Positions 33,422 to 41,412 of a stretch of 64,000 nt of DNA are shown piece after piece (position 1 is the first letter of the stretch; every line of letters begins with the position of its first letter). The stretch is from NCBI GenBank assembly GCA_963844655.1, contig CAWJPA010000007.1:186001-250000 (forward strand). Direction: 5' to 3'. The notes beneath the pieces were generated by a model, which ran no database searches, was not told the DNA's origin, and saw nothing but the letters and a program-made list of their open reading frames with translations. The translations under genes and the position numbers were made by a program. Source of the stretch: JASHPR01 sp963844655. GTDB lineage: Bacteria > Actinomycetota > Actinomycetes > Streptosporangiales > Streptosporangiaceae.

Positions 33422-34793
33422 ACGAATGTCCGCGGACACCGTGACGACCGCGACGAACACCGCTCTCGAGCTCGATGACATCCAGTCCGGAATGCTTCAC
33501 CAGCGGCCGGCCTCCTACGTCGGCACGTACCTGCTCCTTCATATCGACGACCGCGGAGCCGGGCGGACGCTGGTCGAGCGGCTGCTCCCGGTGATCGAAT
33601 CCTCCCGGTCCGCATCCGATCCGTCTCAGAACGCATGGGTCTCAGTCGCGTTCACCTACCAGGGGCTGAAGGCGCTGGGCGTGCCCCAGGACTCACTCGA
33701 CAGCTTCGCGCCGGAGTTCCGGCAGGGCATGGCGGCACGCGCAGCGGAGCTGGGCGACACCGGCGAAAGCAGCCCCGAGAACTGGGAGAAGCCGCTCGGA
33801 AGCCCCGCGGTCCACGTCGCGCTGTCGGTGCTATCGCCAGACGCGGTGCAGCAGGAACGCCTGGTCGCGCGGGCGCGCCGCGCAGACGAGCAGCTCGCCG
33901 GAGTAGAAGTCATCTGGCGTCAGGACTGCTATCAGCTCCCGACCAGGCGCACTTCCTTCGGCTTCAAGGACGGAATCGGGCAGCCGGCGGTGGAAGGCAG
34001 CGCCATCCCCGGCTCCAACCCGCACGAGCGGCCCATCAAGGCGGGCGAGTTCATCCTCGGCTACCCCGACGAGACCGGAAGCGTGGGCCCGATGCCGACT
34101 CCCGAGGTCCTCGGCCGCAACGGCACCTACCTGGCCTTCCGGAAACTGCACACCCGGGTCGCCGCATACCGGCAGTACCTCCGCGCCAGGGCGGCCAGCC
34201 GCGAAGACGAGGCACTTCTCGGCGCGAAAATGGTCGGCCGCTGGCAAAACGGCGCACCGCTCGCCCTCTGCCCCGAACACGACGATCCCGATCTCGGCGC
34301 GGACCCAGGCCGCAACAACCGTTTCGGCTACGGAGATGACCTGCGTGGATTCAAGTGCCCCGCCGGCGCGCATGCCCGGCGCGCGAACCCCCGGGACGCG
34401 CTCGAGCACGAGATGAGCGTCGATGTCCGCCTGCACCGCATGCTCCGGCTTGGGGCGAGCTACGGCCCGATGCTGCCCGAAGGCGTCCTGGAAGACGACG
34501 GCGCCGACCGCGGCATCATCTTCGTCTTCGCCGGCGCCTACCCCAAACGCCAGTTCGAGTTCGTCAAGACCCAGTGGCTGAACGACGGCATCTTTATCGG
34601 CGCGCCCGCCGAGAAAGATCCGCTCGCCGGAGCAAACGACGAATCAGGCACCTTCACCATCCCCCAGCGGCCGATCCGCCGGCGCCTGCAGAACCTGCCA
34701 CCATTCGTGATCACCCGCGGCGGGGAGTACTGCTTCGCCCCGGGCCTGCGCGCGCTGCGCTGGCTGGCCGAGCTGGACACCCGGACCGGCTGA
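33411..34793 (+). CDS. DyP-type heme peroxidase
   Basis: 460-residue dye-decolorising peroxidase. The family GxxDG motif with the distal catalytic Asp is RTSFGFKDGIGQP, and the proximal heme His with its Arg is in FKCPAGAHARRANPRD. The C-terminal PPFVITRGGEYCFAPGLRAL is typical. Length and loop content resemble the larger C/D-type enzymes. No Tat signal and no encapsulin-targeting tail are visible (ends LAELDTRTG), so it likely works free in the cytoplasm, using H2O2 to oxidise an unknown substrate. Start ATG 33411 has GGAGG about ten bases upstream and overlaps the DUF4331 stop; ATG 33426 is an alternative. Confidence 0.94.
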   Translation: MCSERMSADTVTTATNTALELDDIQSGMLHQRPASYVGTYLLLHIDDRGAGRTLVERLLPVIESSRSASDPSQNAWVSVAFTYQGLKALGVPQDSLDSFAPEFRQGMAARAAELGDTGESSPENWEKPLGSPAVHVALSVLSPDAVQQERLVARARRADEQLAGVEVIWRQDCYQLPTRRTSFGFKDGIGQPAVEGSAIPGSNPHERPIKAGEFILGYPDETGSVGPMPTPEVLGRNGTYLAFRKLHTRVAAYRQYLRARAASREDEALLGAKMVGRWQNGAPLALCPEHDDPDLGADPGRNNRFGYGDDLRGFKCPAGAHARRANPRDALEHEMSVDVRLHRMLRLGASYGPMLPEGVLEDDGADRGIIFVFAGAYPKRQFEFVKTQWLNDGIFIGAPAEKDPLAGANDESGTFTIPQRPIRRRLQNLPPFVITRGGEYCFAPGLRALRWLAELDTRTG

Positions 34794-34811
34794 ACAGGAA
34801 AGAAGGACAAC

Positions 34812-35678
34812 ATGGCAACGAGCCCGGCACGCACCGACCGCTGGAAGGCACTCGATTTCGGCCCGCCGCCGTCGGATGCCGACGAACCCGACCAGCCCGT
34901 GCTCGTCGAGGACACCCAGGACGGGCGCGTGGCGGTCATCACGCTGAACCGGCCGCACGCGGACAACGCGATCACCACGGCAATGGGGGCGCGCCTGACC
35001 GAGATCCTCGAGACGATCGCGATCCGCCCCGCAGTCCGCGCCGTCATCCTCACCGGAGCCGGTTACCGGGCCTTCTCCGTCGGCAGCGACCTCCGGCAGC
35101 GCAAAAACATGACCAAACAGGACTGGCTGCGGCAGCGCCAGGACTTCGACCGGACCCTTTACACCGTCCGCCAGCTGCGGAAGCCGATCTTCACTGCGGT
35201 CAACGGGATCGCCTACGGGGGCGGCTGCGAGCTCGCCCAGAGCACCGATTTCATCATCGCGTCCGGTAACGCTACGTTCGGCCAGCCCGAGGCGATGGTC
35301 GGCCTCGCCGCCGGGGGCGGATCGCCAGCGCTGCTTCCGCGCCTGCTTCCCCCGGGGAAAGCCATGCAGATGCTGATGACAGGCGAGCCGATCAGCGCGC
35401 AGGAAGCGCACCGGCTCGGAATGGTCAACGAACTCTATGGTCAAGACGAGCTCATCGACGCCGCGCACCGGATCGCTGGGAAGATCGCGAGCAACTCACC
35501 GACTGCGGTCCAGGCTGTCAAGCAGGCGGTCCGGATGGGCCAGGGCGAGCCGATCGAGCAAGCCATCGCGATCATGATGGAAGCGCACTGGCGCTCCGCC
35601 GTCCATCCCGACCGAGTCGAGGGCATCGGCGCGTTCAACGAAGGCCGCGAGCCCAGCTTCCAGGATCCCGACCACTGA
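34812..35678 (+). CDS. Enoyl-CoA hydratase/isomerase family protein
   Basis: 288-residue crotonase-fold enzyme. Oxyanion-hole segments RAFSVGSDL and NGIAYGGGCELAQ are present, and both catalytic Glu positions of hydratases are kept (GGGCELAQ and GQPEAMVG). An N-terminal extension of about 30 residues precedes the crotonase domain. Enzymes of this type hydrate or isomerise acyl-CoA esters, but the superfamily also includes hydrolases and ring-cleaving members. It lies 18 bases after the DyP gene and 47 before the molybdoenzyme gene, so it is in the same operon, which has no obvious acyl-CoA ligase or dehydrogenase. Confidence 0.92.
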   Translation: MATSPARTDRWKALDFGPPPSDADEPDQPVLVEDTQDGRVAVITLNRPHADNAITTAMGARLTEILETIAIRPAVRAVILTGAGYRAFSVGSDLRQRKNMTKQDWLRQRQDFDRTLYTVRQLRKPIFTAVNGIAYGGGCELAQSTDFIIASGNATFGQPEAMVGLAAGGGSPALLPRLLPPGKAMQMLMTGEPISAQEAHRLGMVNELYGQDELIDAAHRIAGKIASNSPTAVQAVKQAVRMGQGEPIEQAIAIMMEAHWRSAVHPDRVEGIGAFNEGREPSFQDPDH

Positions 35679-35725
35679 CGCGCGGCCCGCGCACCCAACG
35701 ACCGATCGACGAGGAGCCTGAAGAC

Positions 35726-36781
35726 ATGACGCTGGCAGACAACCTAGAAAAAGCGCGCGCGGCTCTCACAATGATCCAGCCGGAGCCGTTCAATGCGGAG
35801 GCGCCGCCGGAGGCACTGGTGGGAGACATCACACCGACCGGCCTTCACTATGTCCGTAGCAACTTCGCGTTGCCAGCGCACGACGGCAACCTAGAGATCG
35901 GGGGCGCGGTCGGCAACCCGAGGACGCTGACGCTCGAAGACCTGCGTGCCATGCCCTCTGTCGAGCGGGTCGTCACGCTCGAATGCGCCGGCAACGGGCG
36001 CCTCGGGCAGACGCCGTTGCCGATCGGCGAACCCTGGGGCAGCTACGCCGTGTCGACGGCCCGTTGGACAGGCGTCTTCCTGCATCAGGTGCTGGAGCAG
36101 GCGGGTCCGGCAGCCGCCGCTGTCGACGTCAAGTTCGAGGGCGCCGATCACGGCCCTTACTACCGGTTCGAAGATATGAGCTTCAACCGGTCGCTGGCAT
36201 TCGCCCACGCGGCCGACCCGGCCGCAGAGATTTTGATCGCCTACGAGATGAACGGCGAGCCGCTGAGCCCCGACCACGGCGCGCCGGTCCGGCTCATCGT
36301 GCCCCATTGGTATGGGGTCGCGTCGGTGAAATGGCTGAAGCGGATCCAAGTCCTGACTGAACCGTACGTTGGCGAGTTCCAGGTCGGCCACTACATGTAC
36401 GAGTGGGCCGATCGCCCGCACGAGCCGGTCACGTTGTTGCGCGTGCGCGCCCGCATCACCGATCCTGCTCCCCGGGCGACCATCCCCGCCGGCATGTACA
36501 CGGTGCGGGGAAAGGCGTGGTCGGGCACCGGCCCCGTGACGCGCGTGCACGTCAGCCTCACCGGCGAAGGCGACTGGCAAATGGCGGAGCTCGAACCCCC
36601 GAGGGGGCCTTATCAATGGCAGGACTGGTCGTTCGACTGGCACGCGGCCACGGTTGGACGGCACACTCTGCGCGCCCGCGCGACCGATGTAGTCGGCAAC
36701 GTCCAGCCCGATGTCCCACCCTGGAACCGCCTTGGCTACGGAAACAACGCGACCGAGGTCATCTACATCGACGTGCGCTGA
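35726..36781 (+). CDS. Sulfite-oxidase-family molybdopterin oxidoreductase
   Basis: 351 residues: an oxidoreductase molybdopterin domain (about 40-215) followed by the Mo-co dimerisation domain of Ig-like fold (about 235-345). The molybdenum-ligand Cys is in RVVTLECAGNGR. GAPVRLIVPHWYGVASVKW, the family's pterin-contacting signature, is intact, as is the C-terminal WNRLGYGNNA. No cytochrome domain and no Tat signal are seen, so it is not a standard exported sulfite dehydrogenase; electrons would pass to a separate partner. Last gene of the 30185-36781 operon; a good ribosome site (GAGGAGCC) precedes the ATG. Confidence 0.92.
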   Translation: MTLADNLEKARAALTMIQPEPFNAEAPPEALVGDITPTGLHYVRSNFALPAHDGNLEIGGAVGNPRTLTLEDLRAMPSVERVVTLECAGNGRLGQTPLPIGEPWGSYAVSTARWTGVFLHQVLEQAGPAAAAVDVKFEGADHGPYYRFEDMSFNRSLAFAHAADPAAEILIAYEMNGEPLSPDHGAPVRLIVPHWYGVASVKWLKRIQVLTEPYVGEFQVGHYMYEWADRPHEPVTLLRVRARITDPAPRATIPAGMYTVRGKAWSGTGPVTRVHVSLTGEGDWQMAELEPPRGPYQWQDWSFDWHAATVGRHTLRARATDVVGNVQPDVPPWNRLGYGNNATEVIYIDVR

Positions 36782-37209
36782 CACGGGCCATCCGTAACCG
36801 CGGAGCGGGCCCGCCCAGAAGGCGACCCGTGATCTGCGTCGAGCCCGGCTCGTGGGCGTGCAGAATGCCCATATCTGGGCGGTCGCTGGCATGCCTCAAC
36901 CCGATCGCGCAGCCGCGCCGAACGGCGGCTCGGCGCGCGGTTATCAAGGGCTCTCCGTACTGTTGGAAGCTCGACCCCGGCCGAGCAGGCAGACGGCCAG
37001 GCCGCATTTTAAGGATCGGCAGCACTGTGCGTGAAAGCCCGCTATTTGCCGCAAACAGAACCTCCTCGCGGATCGCTCTGACCCGGCAGTCACATCCAGG
37101 ACGTTTCCGCGGAGACGCCTTGTGCACCGTTTCACAAGCCGCCTCCACGGAAACGTCCTGTCATGCCGCGATGACGGGCGTGCTTCGGGTTCTGCTCGGA
37201 CTTGCGCCT
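36782..37209. other. Intergenic region with lower GC, no gene seen
   Basis: About 430 bases after the molybdoenzyme gene without a convincing coding frame. Its only structure is the long palindrome at 37098-37159. The composition is less GC-biased than the flanking genes, consistent with non-coding or acquired DNA. Confidence 0.5.
37098..37159. repeat. 62-bp imperfect palindrome
   Basis: The 31-base halves are inverted complements with five mismatches; the outer arms AGGACGTTTCCGCGG / CCACGGAAACGTCCT match at 14 of 15 positions. It could be a terminator of the upstream operon (though about 316 bases from its stop), a binding site or a remnant of a small transposon. No protein-coding role is seen. 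Confidence 0.6.
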
Positions 37210-37476
37210 TTAAGGTTCGTGGTCGGGGGGCGGTCCCCACGGCGATAGAAGCAAGCCTTGTCGCTGCAACCGTCGGCTTGCGGGATTGTTGCGGTACTGC
37301 AGCGGAATAGCGTCCAGCGGGACCGGATCGCCGTTGCGCTGACGGGCGCTGATTATGGTGACGAACGGGCGAGGGCCGGGACCGTGCTCGATCCAGGCCG
37401 ACAGCGTGGTCTCGATATCGCCCCAGGGGTGCGCGACAGTCGCCCGGATGTAGTCATAGTCAGCGGATGTCAGCAC
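37210..37476 (-). CDS. Small hypothetical protein
   Basis: 88 residues from GTG 37476, with a reasonable upstream AGGGCGGG. The sequence has normal protein character: SADYDYIRATVAHPWGDIE, an acidic-amphipathic start, then WIEHGPGPRPFVTIISAR and VPLDAIPLQYRNN. I do not recognise a family. It sits alone between the palindrome region and the truncated acetyltransferase gene. Confidence 0.5.
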   Translation of the reverse strand: MLTSADYDYIRATVAHPWGDIETTLSAWIEHGPGPRPFVTIISARQRNGDPVPLDAIPLQYRNNPASRRLQRQGLLLSPWGPPPDHEP

Positions 37477-37654
37477 GTGGAACCCGCCCTTCGATGGACA
37501 CGATCTTCATGCCTGGCGCGAGCCGCGTCAACATCCGGTCATGCCGCTTTGACGAGCGCTGCCTTGCAGTGTGGATAGTTGATTCTGGGAAGGTTGTGGT
37601 GCGGTTGTTACGGCCGGTCCGGGTGACTCGGGCCGTGGCCCAGGAGTGTGGCTC

Positions 37655-38122
37655 ATGAGCCTTGAGATACGGCAGGAGGTCCCCACGCCCGGCGCGCTGG
37701 GTGAGCACGGGGGGATCTCCACTGCCTTCGTGGTGGACCGGATTTTGGAGGTGACCCTCGCCGCTGGGGGCTTGGGCGGCATGGCGCTGACCGAGACCCC
37801 GGTGGCAGATCCGTACGTCAAGGATTATGACGCCATCGAGGGACAGGGACCGGCGCGCTGGGCCGAGCGCTTTGACATCTCGAACTGGGGAATGATCGGC
37901 GCTTGCCGGGACGGCGCGAGGATTGGCGGCGCGGTGATCGCATTCCGGACGGCAGGTCTGCGCATGCTGGGCGGCCGTGACGACGTTGCGGTGCTGTGGG
38001 ACATCCGGGTGGCGCCTGAGCAGCGGGGCGCGGGCGCCGGGTCAGCGCTCTTCCGGGCCGCCGAGGACTGGGCTGGTGCCCGGGGCTGCGGCTGGCTCAG
38101 ATGGCACTCGTCGAGCCGGTGA
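37655..38122 (+). CDS. GNAT-family acetyltransferase, C-terminally truncated
   Basis: 155 residues from ATG 37655 (AGGAG nine bases upstream). Motif A of the GNAT fold, the acetyl-CoA binding segment, is clear: VLWDIRVAPEQRGAGAGSAL then FRAAEDWAGARGC. After that point a normal member would continue with about 40-50 residues including the FYxxxGF segment; instead it runs into unrelated residues and stops, overlapping the 3' end of the convergent monooxygenase gene by 26 bases. It is probably a 3'-truncated gene cut at about 38100. Confidence 0.7.
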   Translation: MSLEIRQEVPTPGALGEHGGISTAFVVDRILEVTLAAGGLGGMALTETPVADPYVKDYDAIEGQGPARWAERFDISNWGMIGACRDGARIGGAVIAFRTAGLRMLGGRDDVAVLWDIRVAPEQRGAGAGSALFRAAEDWAGARGCGWLRWHSSSR

Positions 38123-39560
38123 CCAGATCGAGGTCGATGTCGGCGGGATCGGCGGTGCGCCAGGCGATGTGCTGATCGGGGCGGACCAGCAGAAACTCGG
38201 TGCGCCAGGGGTAAGACGGCGACGGCTCGGCGAGGGTCAGCGGAATCCGCTGGCGGCGTGCGCGGCCCACGAGCGTGGCGACGCCCGCGTGGCCGTCGTG
38301 CACCGGCCCGACGAGCGTGAAGCCGGTGCCCAGCCGGTCGTACAGGGACGAGCCCTCCGGCAGCCACTCGTGCGGCAGCCGGGCGCCGGGCTCGGCCGTG
38401 GGCGTGTACCGGGTCACGTCGGCAACCGCGGGCGGGCGACTGGTGGGCTGGACGACCGGCGAGCCCGCGTACGAGTAGCCCAGCACCAGCCCGAGGCTGT
38501 GGAACTCCGTCCGCTTCGCGTCCTGGATGGCCTGCTCGTCGCGGGGCAGGTCATTGGCGAGGTTGCGCAGGTTGGACTCCGCGCTCGCGACGGTCTGCTC
38601 GATCACCCCGCGGCGTTCCGGCTCGTAGCTCGCGAGCAGATCGGGCGGGGCCCAGCCCTGCTCGACCGCGGCGATCTTCCAGGCGACGTTGACCGCATCC
38701 CCGACGCAGGTGTTGAAGCCGTGGCCGCCCCAGGGCGGGTTCACATGGGCGCTCTCGCCGACCAGGAACACCCGCCGGTCCCGGAACGAGTCCGCGATCA
38801 GCATGCGGGCCGTCCACGGATCGGACGCGAGCACCTCGTGCACGACGGGGGCGCCGACCAGGCCGGTGATCAGTTCCGAGGCGTGCGCGGTGCCGTACTC
38901 CGGCTCGACGCCGGGCAGGATGGCCCACCAGGTGCCGGACAGGTCCAGCCGGCCGATCAGGCCCGAGGTGGCCGCGCCGACTACCCAGTACTGCACCGCG
39001 GGTCCTAGGTGCGTGTCCAGCGACGGCGCGCGGAACACCACGTTGAAGTTCGGGCGGGGATCCGAGTGGCCTGCGAACCGCGCGCCGATCGCATCCCGGA
39101 CCACGCCCGCGGCGCCGTCGCAGCCGAGCAGCCAGCGGGCCCGGATCTCGTAGCCGGTGCCATGCTCATCGCGGACGGTGGCGACGGCCGCGTCGGGGTC
39201 CTGCCGCAGCGCCGTCACTGTATGACCGAGGCGCAGGTCAACCCCGGGGTTGCCGCGGATATGGCGGCGCAGCACCTCTTCCACAACCGGCTGCGGCACC
39301 TGCTGGCCGGCTTCGGCGAAGCGGGCATCGCGCTCGGTGACCAGGCCGAAGGCGTGGTCGAAGTCCGTGATCCGCCGCCCGGACAGGGACTCGCAGAACG
39401 TGACGCGCTGCGACCAGGTCACCTGGAGCGGCGCGGCGGCGCGCAGCGTGCCGGCCACACCCCAGCGGCGCAGATGCTCCATGGTCCGTGCGTTCGTGGT
39501 CTTCGCCCTAGGCCGGCGGTGCGAGACCTCGGCCCGTGGCTCGATCACCACGCAGTCCAC
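38097..39560 (-). CDS. FAD-dependent aromatic monooxygenase (PHBH family), 5' end disrupted
   Basis: At least 487 residues of a class A flavin hydroxylase, acting on phenol-like or polyketide aromatics with NAD(P)H and O2. Visible are the DG-motif LLGCDGAAGVVRDAIG and the second FAD motif VFLVGESAHVNPPWGGHGFN (GD motif with Glu instead of Asp). The first FAD motif (VLVAGGGPAGLAAAAELGL) lies upstream of GTG 39560 in the same open frame, up to about 39620, but that extension has no ATG, GTG or TTG before an in-frame stop at 39722. An ATG at 39668 is in another frame. A frame change near 39640-39665 is likely, so the functional N-terminus may be lost or mis-sequenced. Confidence 0.82.
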   Translation of the reverse strand: MDCVVIEPRAEVSHRRPRAKTTNARTMEHLRRWGVAGTLRAAAPLQVTWSQRVTFCESLSGRRITDFDHAFGLVTERDARFAEAGQQVPQPVVEEVLRRHIRGNPGVDLRLGHTVTALRQDPDAAVATVRDEHGTGYEIRARWLLGCDGAAGVVRDAIGARFAGHSDPRPNFNVVFRAPSLDTHLGPAVQYWVVGAATSGLIGRLDLSGTWWAILPGVEPEYGTAHASELITGLVGAPVVHEVLASDPWTARMLIADSFRDRRVFLVGESAHVNPPWGGHGFNTCVGDAVNVAWKIAAVEQGWAPPDLLASYEPERRGVIEQTVASAESNLRNLANDLPRDEQAIQDAKRTEFHSLGLVLGYSYAGSPVVQPTSRPPAVADVTRYTPTAEPGARLPHEWLPEGSSLYDRLGTGFTLVGPVHDGHAGVATLVGRARRQRIPLTLAEPSPSYPWRTEFLLVRPDQHIAWRTADPADIDLDLVTGSTSAI

Positions 39561-39723
39561 ACCGTGCAGGCCGAGTTCCGCGGCCGCGGCCAGACCCGCA
39601 GGGCCACCGCCCGCGACCAGAACGGTCGTGCTGTCGGCGCGCGCGGCCGCCCACCTCCCTTTGCCATGGGCCTGACCCGACGAGGCCGGACCCGACCGCC
39701 CCGGGCAGTTGAGCGCAGCCTAC

Positions 39724-40122
39724 TCAGCTCACCTCGCGCTGATACCGGGACTCGGCGGCCAGGAACCGGGCGAGGGCCTGCCGGCGGCTCGCGAGATCGT
39801 GGGGCGGGTTGCTCAGCTCCGGCCCGGCCTCGGTGGCCGAGCCGGCGGTGATCGCCATCTCCTGCTCGGCCCTGGCTTCCCGCAGGGCCAGGATCGCCGC
39901 CGTGCGCGGATCCGCTTCCGCTCTGGTCCGCTCGCGCCTGGCCTCGGCCGCTTGCTCCCGCGCTATCTCGGCGGGATCACGCCACCGGCTACGGCCGTGG
40001 CCGGGCCCGAGCCGCGGGTCGCCACGCCGGGCCGCGCTGAAGGCGAGCGTGGGCTGCGCCCGGTCCGGATTGGCCGGCGGAACGGGCCCGGGGAGGGGCA
40101 CGAAAGCCAAGGTGTCGCTCAT
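39724..40122 (-). CDS. Hypothetical protein
   Basis: 132 residues, not assigned to a family. The N-terminal half is Pro/Gly/Arg-rich (LAFVPLPGPVPPANPDR). The C-terminal half is a long charged helix (EIAREQAAEARRERTRAEAD onward to RYQREVS) with coiled-coil character. The ATG 40122 was chosen over longer starts because the upstream frame runs antisense through the cupin gene. Confidence 0.5.
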   Translation of the reverse strand: MSDTLAFVPLPGPVPPANPDRAQPTLAFSAARRGDPRLGPGHGRSRWRDPAEIAREQAAEARRERTRAEADPRTAAILALREARAEQEMAITAGSATEAGPELSNPPHDLASRRQALARFLAAESRYQREVS

Positions 40123-40257
40123 AGTGCGGACGGTACGCACTGGCTCGGACAGTTCCGTGCCGCGATGGTCCCGCAGCCCGCCAGCGTCGTGGCCGGCTCG
40201 CCCGGCGCGGTGATGGGCGGGTGCTGAGACCGTAGCGGATGGCGGAGAATCGGGACC

Positions 40258-40662
40258 ATGGCGATGACACCGGTCAACCTGACGGAGGCGCTGGCCTCCT
40301 TCGACGAGATCTACAGCCCCCGGATCGTGGCCCGCATGAACGACTACGACGTGAAGGTGGCCCACACCAGCGGGGAGCACGTCTGGCACGTCCACGAGAA
40401 CACCGACGAGTTCTTCCTGGTCCTCGACGGCCAGTTCTCGATCGCGGTGCGCGGTGCCGACGGCACCGAGAGCACGGTCGAGCTCAGCCGCGGCGATGTC
40501 TACGTCGTGCCCAAGGGCACCGAGCACAAGCCCTCGTCCCCGGGCGGGGCGATCCTCATGTTCGAGCCGGCGGGCACCCTCAACATCGGCGACCGCCAGG
40601 AGGGCGCGATCCCGGACTACGTGGACACCACCACCGGCCGTGGGCTGGACGGGGCGAGCTGA
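40258..40662 (+). CDS. Cupin-domain protein
   Basis: 134-residue single cupin. Motif 1 is EHVWHVHENTDEFFLVLDG (two His and a Glu as metal ligands); motif 2 is GDVYVVPKGTEHKPSS, with the final His kept. Its compact, one-domain form and the sequence around the metal site resemble the many small mannose-6-phosphate-isomerase-like cupins of unknown function. GGAG about ten bases before the ATG. It precedes the CGNR regulator by 74 bases. Confidence 0.88.
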   Translation: MAMTPVNLTEALASFDEIYSPRIVARMNDYDVKVAHTSGEHVWHVHENTDEFFLVLDGQFSIAVRGADGTESTVELSRGDVYVVPKGTEHKPSSPGGAILMFEPAGTLNIGDRQEGAIPDYVDTTTGRGLDGAS

Positions 40663-40682
40663 GGTGCCGGGCGCCCGGAGCC

Positions 40683-40730
40683 ATGCATGACTGAACAAGA
40701 GCTTTAACTGGTCATGCATTGCGGTATGCT
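40683..40730 (+). promoter_or_regulatory. Inverted repeat and -10 element before the CGNR gene
   Basis: ATGCATGAC (40683-40691) and its exact inverted complement GTCATGCAT (40711-40719) are separated by 19 bases. A TATGCT hexamer (40725-40730) ends six bases before the ATG at 40737, placing the expected transcript start at or near the ATG, so the mRNA may be leaderless. The inverted repeat may bind the regulator encoded downstream. Confidence 0.5.
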
Positions 40731-40736
40731 GGTCGC

Positions 40737-41396
40737 ATGACGCTGCCCGACTGGGTCCCGGACGACGAGCCAAAGCCGGCGCCGGAGCCGCTGCTGCTCG
40801 TGCAGGCGTTCGTCAACACCCGGGAGGTCGGCAAGGAGACAGACCTGCTGGCCGAGCCCGAGACGGCTGTCCACTGGCTGCGCCAGACCGGGCTGCTGGG
40901 GCCGGAGGCCACCGCCGGACCCGAGGATCTGCGGTCGGCTCGCGAGTTCCGGGAGAGCATCCGCACGCTGCTGGCCCGTAACGGCGGTGGGCCGGCCCCC
41001 GCCGACGGCGACCTGCGCCCGCTCGAGGCGGCGATCCGCAGCAGTCGGCCGCGGCTGACCGTGGACGCCGACGGCCGGGTCCAGCTGGATGCCGGCCAGC
41101 GAGGCCGGGTAGCTGACGGCCTGCTCAGCCTGCTGCTCATCATCCGCGACGCGCAGCGCGACGGCACCTGGCCGCGGCTCAAGGTCTGCGGCAACGACGA
41201 CTGCCTGTGGGCCTTCTACGACCGCTCGCACAGCCGCCGGGGAGCCTGGTGCGACATGGCGGCCTGCGGCAACCTGATCAAGAACCGCAATCTCCGGGCC
41301 CGGCAGGGTGGCCGAACCGTGGGCCGTTCGGGGGCCGGCCGAACTGCGGCCCGCCCGTCCCCGAGCGGTCCGGCCGGGCGCGCAGCGCCGGCATGA
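40737..41396 (+). CDS. CGNR zinc-finger (ABATE-type) transcriptional regulator
   Basis: 219-residue putative regulator. The N-terminal 130 residues form the ABATE-type ligand-binding domain (FVNTREVGKETDLL and a helical core). The C-terminal CGNR zinc finger is complete: KVCGNDDCLWAFYDRSHSRR followed by CDMAACGNLIKNR, with four Cys. The tail after ARQGG is Pro/Arg/Ala-rich and probably unstructured. No ribosome site is seen before ATG 40737, but a -10 element lies just upstream. It probably regulates itself or the adjacent cupin gene. Confidence 0.9.
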   Translation: MTLPDWVPDDEPKPAPEPLLLVQAFVNTREVGKETDLLAEPETAVHWLRQTGLLGPEATAGPEDLRSAREFRESIRTLLARNGGGPAPADGDLRPLEAAIRSSRPRLTVDADGRVQLDAGQRGRVADGLLSLLLIIRDAQRDGTWPRLKVCGNDDCLWAFYDRSHSRRGAWCDMAACGNLIKNRNLRARQGGRTVGRSGAGRTAARPSPSGPAGRAAPA

Positions 41397-41412
41397 GCCC
41401 AGCCCGATGAGC

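Noticed and set aside
33411..34793. DyP peroxidase as encapsulin cargo
   Set aside because: The C-terminus lacks an encapsulin-targeting peptide and there is no encapsulin gene in the window.
37161..37558. 20-base motif repeated at 37161 and 37539 as transposon ends
   Set aside because: Only about 16 of 20 bases match, in direct orientation, with no transposase or clear boundaries.
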